Source: Saccharum officinarum
Lineage: Eukaryota; Streptophyta; Magnoliopsida; Poales; Poaceae
DNA: 64,000 nucleotides
Direction: 5' to 3'
NCBI GenBank assembly: GCA_020631735.1
Contig: CM036191.1
Location: 44,864,562-44,928,561, forward strand
Positions 1 through 9,163 of the stretch are shown here, one piece after another. How positions within the stretch are numbered: position 1 is the first letter of the stretch; the number at the start of each line of letters is the position of its first letter. The notes under the pieces were generated by a model that saw nothing but the letters and a program-made list of their open reading frames with translations, did not search any database and was not told where the DNA came from. The position numbers and the translations under genes are program-made.

Positions 1-577
1 TACAGAGTGTAAAACTGGTATATTAGCCATGCTCATGGTCACGAGCGGCCTTGGAACACTTATGGAATAGATGATCACTAAGAATTACTCGTTTATGCTA
101 TTCATTATTCATGTTTACATTGGTCATGTGTTTTACTTTGGGATTAAAACAATTTGTTGCTACTCCTATGCTAAAATTGTGACAACTAAAAGCTGAATGT
201 TGTTAAACCTGTGTCAAGCTTTTTGAGCCTCATGAACCCCATGTTAGACTTGTTGAGTACGACACGTACTTATGCTTGTTTTTTTATTATTTGGATAAAA
301 ATCCCAGATGGTTAACAGATGGCTATGGTAATGACGACTTTCCTGAGGATTACTAGACTTGTGGTCAGCTAGTTGATGTCCCTGTGATATGGAGCTTCCG
401 TGAGAGATTTTTCTTTATACTTCCACTGCATTTATCTGAAGACTACGTTTTATTATTCGTGATGTAACAAACACTTGTGATTATACTATTTATAATTTGT
501 CGGCTTATGTGTGGGACTAATCTTTAGGCGCACATAAGATTTTTTATCCCATTTTATCCTTAAAATCGGGTGTGACA
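1..577 (+). repeat. Right-hand end of a Tekay-like LTR
   Basis: These 577 bases match 24991-25567 with one visible substitution (near 523). They are the last part of the LTR fully visible at 22797-25567. The LTR ends in GGGTGTGACA at 577. The same terminus is confirmed by the minus-strand element, where the LTR abuts a primer-binding site at 60546-60557. The window starts inside this LTR, so the rest of the element lies to the left. Confidence 0.88.
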
Positions 578-2476
578 CTTCCGCGAGCTCCGCCGCTCCT
601 GTAACCTAGGCTAGTGTAGGCGCCCAGATTGTAGATGGGGTCAACCCGTTAGTGGAGCCAGCGCGGGTCCGAGCGAGCCGGTGTGGCCATCCAATGACAT
701 CGCCACTGTGCTGGCGCGTGCACGAGTGTCTGAGGACCATGCCGTTCTAAAGGAGGGAGTTTCTGAGGGTTTCATTGCATAGTTGCTCTCTCTAGGACTA
801 GTAGGAAGGACTGCGGGTTAGTTTGTTTCAAAGTCGAGGTCCTTTCTTCAAATGCGCCAGCACGCACGAGGGACTCTCCTGCCACGGGCCACCTCATGCG
901 TGGGCCGTGCCTGTGGTCCGCGCGTGTGGGCCACGCGGATGGGCCGCTCGAGAATTGGTTTTCCTTTTTCCAGCAAATTAGCAAATGTTTTTCTAATTTA
1001 GTTTTGAGATGATCTTTGGAAAATTATAGCAAATTCTGGAGATTTCCAAAAATTGTGAAACCAATTTTGTTAAGCTCCTAAAATTGTGATCTATCTGTTA
1101 GTGTATTTAGTTTATATATATATTTGTTGATACCAGCAGCTATTAAATCATTTGCTAGTGATTAGTATTATTTAGATTAGTATTTGTAGGAATTTTTGTG
1201 CCAAAATGATAATATCTTTAGATTTGAAATTTTTACAGTAGCTTCATTGTATTATTTTGTGCTCACTATAATTTTTATAGCCTTAGAGTAGGTTGATAAA
1301 TAGGGTAGCTAAGTACTCCTTGTTTTAGTATATATGAACTCATAAATAAAGTAAGAAATGCATTTTTGGTTGCTAAGATCATACTTGAATGTTTCATTCC
1401 TGTTTAGTTAAAAAGATGGGTAGCTTAGAATCCTAGTCATTAGAGTTAACTTAGTAGCTTGGTAGATGTATTGTTATTTTAAGAGCTGTTGTTGCTAAAA
1501 TGCTAAGTGTTGCATCATCATTGCATGCATGTAGAGAACGCGTTGGTGGAGTTCATGACCGCAGGCGAGGAGGAGTACGAGGAGGTGATTGAAGAGTACG
1601 AGGAGGAGATCTTCATACAGGAGGAAGCCTCGGAGCCACTGATGACTAACATAGCTGACCACCCGCCTGCCCAAGGCAAGCCCCGGTGCATAACCCTTAT
1701 TTTGAATAATCACTCGATATATATATGTGATGTGCATTTACGTTACAGGCATTTTATGGAAACTACATGCATAGACAACATACTTATCAGTCCTACTAGC
1801 ATAGGTCGAGTAGCTGCTATGCTTAGGCTATCGGTAGCGTGAGTAACCTGTCGTTACTCACAATAGGTGATTATTATTATCACTCTCATGGTAAAATGGT
1901 GAAAGGAAATGGAGACCGGGCAGGGATATGGTACAGGTATTGCTTGGTTACATTGTTTTCCCTGTCTATGTCAGTTAAGGACTGGCCGTTACACTGGGTT
2001 CTAGTTAAGTCACAGATTTATTACCCTGAGCATATACTTGTTTATGGGAGTAGAGAAGGCTTGTTGCTCTCTTGTCACGGGTTCTGGCTCTTTCTGGACC
2101 GACTGATTGGAGGCGGGGATGGTGGAGGTCTAAGTAACACTCTGAGTCCTTGACTCAGGTCTGGCGGCTTGGAGTACAAGTTTGGATGGGGACCTAGACC
2201 CCTTGATAGGAGAGTGGTGGGTTGGTCCTGCTTGTGCCTAGGGTACAAGCGGGGCATGTGTTTTGGGGTACCCAGCTAGGCACATTGATTCGTGAATTGT
2301 CGGGTAATCCGGTATGACTTGTCTACAGTCTAGCACCATAGTAAGAACTGTAAGATGAAAGACGGTGAAATGGATCTATTTGCTCAACTCTTGCTTGAAA
2401 GTAGAATAGGTGCTTACCTAGAATGGCTAGATAATGAACCAATCATGACTGCTAATAAGAAATGTACATAAGGATT
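578..2476. other. Unclassified LTR-like intergenic DNA
   Basis: No coding region of known family was found in these 1.9 kb. A GC-rich first part (578-950) precedes a long AT-rich stretch and then a mixed part. The style resembles LTRs of grass Ty3/gypsy elements, but I could not find both termini. A 111-codon frame at 1507-1842 encodes a Glu-rich acidic patch and has no recognised domain; it is probably chance readthrough in a repeat. The right end is cut by the CACTA-A element. Confidence 0.4.
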
Positions 2477-2745
2477 CACTACTAGTATTGCTTTCCCACA
2501 TTGGCTTGCCATCGTACATGGCATTACTTTTTGGGTGGCAATGCCACTCCCATGGCCACGTCCTTCTTCCTCTATGCCCTGCCGAAGGGCACCTAGAGCG
2601 TGCAACTCATTGGTTCAATGATGGCATCGACCGGGTACCTGGGGAGTTGTCTGGTCCACGGCACCATCTACCCTTGTATGACCGGTACTTGAAGAAACGC
2701 GACTGCTTCTTGATAGGAACAGGGGCGACAGGTGGTTCCACCATC

Positions 2746-4563
2746 TTAGCCCGCTTCCTCTTTCCTTGTCTTGGTCCCATCTTCCTCTTTCTTCTTCTTC
2801 CCGAACTCAACGTCTATGCCTTTCACCATGTCAAACACCTTTTGCCCGTACCTCGTCCTTTTTGGCTCAGCAGTTTCAAGCTCGTCCTGGTTGTTGAAGT
2901 ACTTATTCATCGTAGATGCCCGGTACCTGTGCTTTTTAATGAGGAATCGCCTATGCCTCATATACACCATCTTTTTGGATGCACTAAGGTAAGTGTAGCA
3001 GGTACCGTCAATGCAAACTACGCAATCTGACTTACCTTTGATCTACCCGACACTAAAAAAAGACCACAGTAATCGGTGATGGTGACAAAGATGATGGCTT
3101 TTAAAGTGAACTCCTTCTTTAGGGATGCATCCATCATCTTGACCCCATCTTCCCATAGTATCTTCATGTCCTCCAGGAACACATCTATATCATTGCCTGG
3201 CTTCCTAGGTCCAGAAATAATCATGGTTAGTAAAAGATACATGCGCTTCTGACATAGCCAGGGAGGTTGGTTGTAGATGGTAAGGATGACCGGCCGAGTG
3301 TTGTGCGAGTTGCTGAGCTCACCGAATGGATTCCTCCCATCGGTACTCAGCGCGAACCTAACATTCCTCGCCTCATCGCCAAACTTCTAGAACTTGGCAT
3401 TGAAACGCTTCTGCTAATTGCCATCGGAAGGGTGCCGTAGTTTGCCATCGTCCTTCGTGCGCTATTAGATGCATGCCAAGACATAACCTTAGCATCCTCA
3501 GGGTTCCCAAATATAGCACACAGGCGATCAATCACGGGCAGGTACCACATCGACAAGGCTGGACTTTTCCTCTGCATGTAACCCTCTTCTTCCTCGTCCT
3601 CAAGAGACAAGATCTACTTCTTCACAGTACTCTTCTTGGTCATCTTCTTCTTCTTTAGACCTCTCTCATCATCTGCATCCGCGCGACAACCGACATTCCT
3701 CTTGTAGTGACTCGCGCCACATTGCAGACAGCTCTGCAAGTTCTCATACTTGCCCTGATATAGGATATAATGATTGGGATAGGCATGGAACTTTTTAAGC
3801 TTCATCGCCACTGGCCGGATAAGCTTCTTCAGTCGATAGGTAGTGGCGGGCACCTTGTTACCCTCTAGGTATGTGTCAGCAGTAATAGGTCATTGAAGTT
3901 AGTGTCGGACCAGCCATGGCGAGCCTTTAGCATCAGCATCTAGAGGTTAAAACGCAGCGCCATCCAATGCTTCCGACAGTCCTTATAGAGGGGATCAATT
4001 GCCGCTAGCTTCATCTCTCTAAAATTCTCCAGCCACCTAGGGCTCCGAAATAGAACGTCGTCGTGCTTAAGACAGTTAGCAATTGACTCAAAAAGGTCCA
4101 CAGTCTTGGGATCCCTCACTGGCTCACTGCCATCACCATCATCATCGTCAGATGTGTCTTGGAGCAGATCATCCATCGTGATATAATCACGATCTGCATT
4201 GTCACCAGTAGCAGCATTGTCGTGCCCGCCAGTCGCTGCTGATCAAGTTTGTTTTTCGGCATTCACCGCCGCCGTCGTTGGTGTCGACGAGTTCCGTCCT
4301 CCAGATGCACCGACACTCGGATCCTCTGCTTCCCCATGAAACTTCCAAACGGTGAAATCCTTGACGAAACCGTACTGGATCAAGTGAGATTTCATCGTGT
4401 CGTCTCCATGGGCAAGAAGGTTCTTGCAGCTCTTACACGTACAAATGGTGAGTTCCCGCTTCAGACTCAGACGATGCCTTTTGGCAGCGGCAATAAACTT
4501 TGTCACATGTTCTAGGAAAGCTGGATCTAGCCTCGATGTCTTGTACATCCATTCTCTGTCCAT
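2746..4563 (-). pseudogene. TNP2-like CACTA transposase, broken
   Basis: Read on the minus strand from the ATG at 4563-4561. A transposase-associated N-terminal domain comes first (starts MDREWMYK; Cys-containing segment TICTCKSCKN; HLIQYGFV). A linker at 4176-3940 follows (acidic DTSDDDDGDG patch, then WLENFREMKLAAIDPLYKDC). Next come Transposase_21 pieces at 3853-3614 (zinc-binding CLQCGASHYKRN), 3610-3347, and 3242-3018 (LTMIISGPRKPGNDIDVFLE, a hallmark of the family). Last is the C-terminal piece at 2970-2746 (MVYMRHRRFLIKKHRY). Stops between the pieces (for example near 3390) and frame changes break it. Transposase_21 normally makes CACTA transposition cuts in the nucleus; this copy cannot encode a full protein. 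Confidence 0.88.
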
Positions 4564-4904
4564 GACCGCGAACACATTGCACACACAACATACAACAAAA
4601 ATGGCGCATATAAGCACAACAGTACAGAAAAAGACAACCAGGTAGCTCCAGGTCTTATGATTTCTCTCTCCTCCAAATAGATCTAGATCTAGATCTTTAG
4701 AAAAAGCACCCAAATCATGGAAAAGAGAGAGGATTGAGGGTATGAGAGCGAGAATCAACCTCTTGCGGTGCCCTCCTTCAACAAATCCAAGGGCAAAACC
4801 TCTCCCCCTAGAAAATGGCCATTTTTAGGGTTTTGAGGTCAAATCCCTAAAAATGGAGGAGGAGCCGCGGGGAATGAGGGTGAGTGCGGCTGCATTTGTA
4901 GCCT

Positions 4905-5215
4905 AGACTTAACCGAGGCGGGCACTATAGGGAAACCGCCTCGGTTAATCGCCTATTAACCGAGGCAGTTTCTTTAGAACAAACGCCTCGGTTAATTGAT
5001 TAACCGAGACGGTTGCCCTACGCCAACCGCCTTGGTTAATATTGATTAACGGCAGCCGCCTCGGTTAATAGAATAACCGAGGTAGTTGCGTTAGGGCGAC
5101 CGCCTCAGTTAATAAGCATTAACCGAGATAGTTTCGCTACAATGCCCTCCTCGATTAAGGATTAACCGAGGCAGTTGCTGGTCTGGCTGCCCTACCTTGA
5201 TTAACCGAGGCGGGC
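4905..5215. repeat. CACTA-A subterminal repeats (CCGCCTCGGTTAA family)
   Basis: About ten short copies of CCGCCTCGGTTAA or its complement TTAACCGAGGCGG lie in both orientations within 310 bp, adjacent to the element terminus. Such clusters are binding sites for the DNA-binding CACTA protein in the En/Spm family; that role here is inferred from the family. Confidence 0.85.
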
Positions 5216-5279
5216 AACCAGGTCAACAGCCTGGGAACCCATTTGGTAAACGTTGTGTAAAAGATTATGTGCAGTAGTG

Positions 5280-6083
5280 ATTATTTCCTCACGTTAAATG
5301 TATCGTGTAGACGTGTACTACGTGCAAGTAAATCTGGGACATAAATTATGTTGTGCTAAATTGAAGGAGGCACACGTGCTGTCGCCGTCATTTTTATTTA
5401 TTTATTATTCTCGCCTAAGCTTTTTCTGGCCAGCTGTTACCACATCCATAGGAGTAGACACAACATTCCTGCATTGAGCTTTCCTCGCTGGCCCATTACC
5501 AACAGCCACGATGAGTTCGAGTAAGCGACACACGGAAATGCATAAATGCTTAAAAGCCCACTTTTGACGAGTAGCCTCTGTTTGTGTGCTACACGGTTGG
5601 CCAGTATTTTTCTGATTTTTTACGGTGTATTTCAGGTGGAATAGGACGTATATAATGTATCCGTGCGTTGCATGGTTCGCATACAGGATGAGCTAAAGTC
5701 ATACGTTGGGCGAACTCTGCTTCTAGGTAGAAACTTGAGCTCTGTTTCTGCTCTCTGGATATCTCTCGCAGTGGCTCCATAGTTGTTGCATTGGAATCGT
5801 ATACCTCATCATTTGCTATAACACGGCACATATATGCATATATACTGGGTTCAGTTTGGTCTCTGTTGAAATAAATGACTGCAAGGACAGTTTACTATGC
5901 AGGATGCAGCAGTTTCTCTGCTTCAGAAATTGGAAGCCTTAGATCAGAAAGTCGCATGACTCCCATATACTTTGCTGGTCCTTTCATTTATGGCTATGTG
6001 CACGAGATGAAGAGAGGAAATTATAGGCACCACATCTCTCGTTTGCTAGGCTTACTTCTGGGCTGAGTCTGCTTCTGAGCTGC
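5280..6083. other. Resistance-gene 3' flank copy plus unclassified DNA
   Basis: The first ~195 bases (5280-5473) align with 51427-51615, the 3' flank of the NBS-LRR pseudogene. Both share ATTATTTCCTCAC at the start and then GTGCAAGTAAATCTGGGACA, ending in the ACA(A/G)CATTC region. This is a paralogous fragment of a resistance-gene neighbourhood. The remaining ~610 bases hold no recognisable gene; small frames at 5589-5831 (minus) and 5875-6066 (plus) match nothing I know. Confidence 0.7.
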
Positions 6084-6149
6084 CACTACTAGAGAACAGA
6101 TTTTAGAACGATGTCTCAATTTGGCATTAGCCTTGGCATTTTTTGCCCC

Positions 6150-6365
6150 CGGGACTAAAGGACCCTTTAGTCCCGGTTGGTAGCCCAACGGTCATCCGCG
6201 GGGCAGGGATCTTTAGTCCCGGCTGGTATTACCAACCGGGACTAAACCTTTAGTCTCGGTTACCAACCGGGACTAAAGCTTTTAGTCCCGGCTTGGGTGA
6301 TTCCTCGGGAATAAAGATTAATCTTTAGTCCCGGTTTGGTCCCCTAACCGGGACTAATTATCCCG
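6150..6365. repeat. CACTA-B subterminal repeats (TTTAGTCCCGG family)
   Basis: At least eight copies of TTTAGTCCCGG(T)TTGG or its complement CCAACCGGGACTAAA lie in alternating orientation within ~215 bp. The arrangement is typical of CACTA subterminal regions and could fold into local hairpins. Confidence 0.88.
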
Positions 6366-6796
6366 GCCTATAATTCAGCTCATTTCTTCCTCCCCGAGCC
6401 CGAGCCATTCCATTCAAACTCACTGCCTCTGTTCTTCAGCTTGCTGTTGTTCTTGCTCTCTCCCCCTCCATTGGTGTTGCTCTTCGATTTTGGAGGTAAC
6501 AAACTTAATCCTCTTATGTTTTATCAGTAGCTTATCTCATTTTGCGATGTAGATGCATGTGTAACTTTATATGTTGGACTTTATTATGATTTTATATGTC
6601 ATTTTTAGCTCAAAATCACATGATGATTTGCATATATGTTTGGATAAACAAAAGTTAAATTAGTTCATCAAAATCACGCCTCGCTCGTCCTCGCTGGAGC
6701 ACGTGCCATCCTCGTCCCCGGTGGCTTACGTGATCTTAGAATTAATTTTTCCATGAAATGAAAAACTTAGAAAATTGTTAGAAAATTGTAGAAAAT

Positions 6797-7025
6797 CCGT
6801 ACTAGTTGAACTTGCGGACCGTGTTCAGCTCGGCAAGCATGTTCTCTGCCGAGCGGTAACGGACGTCAAGGAGGAGCTTTGATTCTACGAGGGAGAGCGG
6901 CAACGGTCGTGGAAGACCGTGTTCCCTTTCTCATAGAATCGGAGCTCTTCCTTGGCCAAGTACGGTGTCGTCCGGTGGAGAAATGCTCGCCGAGATGATC
7001 ACGTAAGCAAGGTCAACTAGTACAG
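6797..7025. repeat. Foldback 1 (229 bp, MIR-like hairpin)
   Basis: The left arm starts CCGTACTAGTTGAACTTGC; the reverse complement of the right end starts CTGTACTAGTTGACCTTGC. The arms stay alignable inward through CTCGGCAAGCAT / CTCGGCGAGCAT and GATTCTACGAG / GATTCTATGAG to a few-base loop near 6911. By eye about three quarters of positions pair. Confidence 0.82.
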
Positions 7026-7278
7026 ATGGTTATTTATTGAAAATGTTTTTGAGCTATAATTTGATGGATATTTGATAACTTCAAACCTACAAATGTCATC
7101 TACAAATGTTACTATCATCGGCAACCTAAACGCCCGCGAGCTCGCCGATATCGAGCAGGTCACTTAGAATTATTTTTTCCATGAAATGAAATACTTAGAA
7201 ATCATGCCTTTTATTTTTTAGAATTAAATTTTCCATGAAATAAAAAACTTAGAAGATAGTTAGAAAATTGTAGAAAAT

Positions 7279-7507
7279 CCGTACTAGTTGAACTTGCGGA
7301 CCGTGTTCAGGTCGGCGAGCATGTTCTCTGCCGAGCGGTAATGGACGTCAAGGAGGAGCTTTTATTCTACAAGGGAGAGCGGCAACGGTCGTGGAAGACC
7401 GTGTTCCCTTTCTCGTAGAATCAGAGCTCTTCCTTGGCCAAGTACGGTGCCGTCCGGTGGAGAAATGCTCGCCGACATGATCACGTAAGCAAGGTCAACT
7501 AGTACGG
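7279..7507. repeat. Foldback 2 (229 bp)
   Basis: Same structure as foldback 1. The outer ends CCGTACTAGTTGAAC and GTCAACTAGTACGG are nearly perfect complements. The left arm has TTATTCTACAAG and the right arm CTCGTAGAATCA, so unit-specific mismatches exist. Confidence 0.82.
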
Positions 7508-7760
7508 ATGGTTATTTATTGAAACATGTTTTTGAGCTATAATTTGATGGATATTTGATAACTTCAGACCTACAAATGTCATCTACAAATGTTACTATCC
7601 TCGGCAACCTAAACGTCCGCGAGCTCGCCGATATCGAGCAGGTCACTTAGAATTATTTTTCCATGAAATGAACTACTTAGAAATCATGCCTTTTATTTTT
7701 TAGAATTAAATTTTCCATGAAATGAAAAACTTAGTAAATAGTTAGAAAATTATAGAAAAT

Positions 7761-7989
7761 CCGTACTAGTTGAACTTGCGTACCGTGTTCAGCTCGGCCA
7801 ACATGTTCTCTGCCGAGCGGTAACGGACGTCAAGGAGGAACTTTGATTCTACGAGGGAGAGCGGCAACAGTCGTGGAAGACCGTGTTCCCTTTCTCGTAG
7901 AATCGGAGCTCTTCCTTGGCCAAGTATGGTGCCGTCCGGTGGAGAAATGCTAGTCGAGATGATCACGTACGCAAGGTCAACTAGTACGG
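7761..7989. repeat. Foldback 3 (229 bp)
   Basis: Third copy. The central stem GATTCTACGAG (left) and CTCGTAGAATC (right) is a perfect 11-bp complement here. The outer arms are CCGTACTAGTTGAACTTGCG and GCAAGGTCAACTAGTACGG. Confidence 0.82.
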
Positions 7990-8096
7990 ATGGTTATTTA
8001 TTGAAACATGTGAAATCCGTACTAGTTTTGTTTAAATATATCATTTTAGAAAATATGAAATTTACACTAGTTTGCAAAAATAAGTATACAAAGTAG

Positions 8097-9163
8097 ATGA
8101 CAACTGGTACCGGATCCTCGGCCTCTCGTTTGGTTGCGAAACGACTGAGGCCAGAACTCCCTCTCATTATCTGCGGCAAGTGTAAGCAGAAGATTGTGAT
8201 GGAGTACCGAGTCAAGAGACAGGGACCCAACAAGGGTCGTGTTTTCTACAAGTGCCCGGATCGCGATGTGAGTTTCTTACATATTTTATAATTATGGCTA
8301 ATTGACCTGGTTTTCTTGAATATTTCAATAAAGCATACTACACAGTTCTTCAGAACTCGTCATTGGTGGATTCGTACATCGAGATACATAAGGAGTTCTT
8401 ACGATCCAAGTTTTCAGGGAAGACTGAAGCTTGGATTAGGCGTCAGCACATGGAAAGTTTCAGTGGTTGGTTGCGAAAAGAATGTCAAGGCGATGACAAT
8501 ATTGATGAGCAACTGTATTTGTTGGCTAGGCAACCATCATGGCATATCTTCACGTACCAAGGGTATGAGATAAATGGAAATACATTTTACACAGTTGCCC
8601 AAGATAAAAGGAGCACCAATTAAAATAGTGGTGTTCGCATAGATGGCACAGATCCAAATGGGAATATACAAACATATTATGGCCGCATAGAAGATATATG
8701 GGAACTAGACTACGCACCTAATTTTAAAGTCCCTTTGTTCCGGTGCCAATGGGTGAAGCTGACCGGAGGAGGGGTAACAGTCGACAAAGAGTATAGAATG
8801 ACAACAGTGGACCTCAACAATATTGGGTACAAAGACGAACCATTCGTCCTTGCTGCCGATGTGAGTCAGATGTTCTATGTGAAAGACATGTCTATAAAAT
8901 CAAATAGAGGAAAAAACGAAGACATCAACTCAATGATCAATGAGCCAAAGCGTCACATAGTTCTTTTTGGGAAAATAAATATAGTGGGAATTGAAGACAA
9001 GTCAGACATGTCAGAAGATTATGAAAGAAATGTCCGAATTCCACCCTTCATAGTGAAGAAAGATCCAAGCATCATGTTAAATGATGAAGACACTCCATGG
9101 TTACGACAAGATCATAACCAAGGGTCATACGTCAAGAAAAAATTCACTGCTGTGCCCGCATGA
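8097..9163 (+). pseudogene. GRF zinc finger fused to CACTA transposase C-terminus (DUF4216)
   Basis: The first part (8097-8267, 57 codons) is GRF-type zinc-finger-like: CGKC at residues 26-29 and GRVFYKCPDRD at residues 47-57. It lacks the last Cys and aromatic residues of a full GRF finger. A GTGAGT donor at 8268 and a CAG acceptor ending at 8353 would remove 86 bp in phase 0. The second part (8354-9163) is the CACTA transposase C-terminal region: WIRRQHMESFSGWLRK, then TYQGYEINGNTFYTVAQDK, then the DUF4216-type segment (YYGRIEDIWELDY, VPLFRCQWV, TVDLNNIGYKDEPFVLA). One TAA at 8621-8623 interrupts it where relatives usually have Gln; otherwise the frame is open to 9163. The splice model and fusion are inference; no catalytic transposase core is present. 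Confidence 0.8.

Larger units (their letters stand above)
2477..5279 (-). mobile_element. CACTA-A: CACTA (En/Spm) DNA transposon, defective
   Basis: The transposase end lies on the right: reading the minus strand from 5279 the terminus is CACTACTGCACATAATC, followed by a cluster of CCGCCTCGGTTAA-type subterminal repeats. The left terminus at 2477 reads CACTACTAGT. The 3 bases outside each end are ATT (2474-2476 and 5280-5282), as expected for a CACTA target duplication. Inside is a broken TNP2-type transposase on the minus strand. Only about 7 bases of the terminal repeats match and the left end lacks subterminal repeats, so the left boundary is less certain than the right. Autonomous family members are usually much larger, so this is an internally deleted, immobile copy. 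Confidence 0.75.
6735..8010. repeat. Three tandem 482-bp units inside CACTA-B
   Basis: The landmark ACTAGTTGAACTTGCG occurs at 6801, 7283 and 7765, a spacing of exactly 482 bp twice. Each unit has an AT-rich segment, a GC-richer 229-bp inverted repeat, and an AT-rich tail. The third unit is truncated just after its inverted repeat. The tails of units 1 and 2 also hold a short GC-rich segment (around 7105-7167 and 7586-7648) that reads as an 18-codon open stretch ending ADIEQVT-stop in both, possibly captured coding DNA. Confidence 0.93.
6084..9163 (+). mobile_element. CACTA-B: CACTA transposon, left part
   Basis: The terminus CACTACTAGAGAAC begins at 6084 after TGC (6081-6083, possible target duplication). 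It is followed by a cluster of TTTAGTCCCGG / CCGGGACTAAA subterminal repeats (6150-6365), a pyrimidine-rich leader (6376-6490), three tandem 482-bp units with foldbacks, and a transposase C-terminal frame ending at 9163. The catalytic Transposase_21 core is absent, so this is a non-autonomous derivative. The right terminus is not visible: satellite DNA starts at 9164 directly after the stop codon. Confidence 0.8.

Noticed and set aside
1507..1842. Glu-rich 111-codon frame as a gene
   Set aside because: No known domain, sits in LTR-like repeat DNA and is copied with it at 26496-26831. The acidic run alone is not evidence of coding.
2488..3030. Plus-strand 180-codon frame over CACTA-A
   Set aside because: It lies opposite the recognisable minus-strand transposase and is an antisense shadow.
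5875..6066. 63-codon frame between the resistance-gene flank and CACTA-B
   Set aside because: No recognisable family, no regulatory context; too short to support alone.
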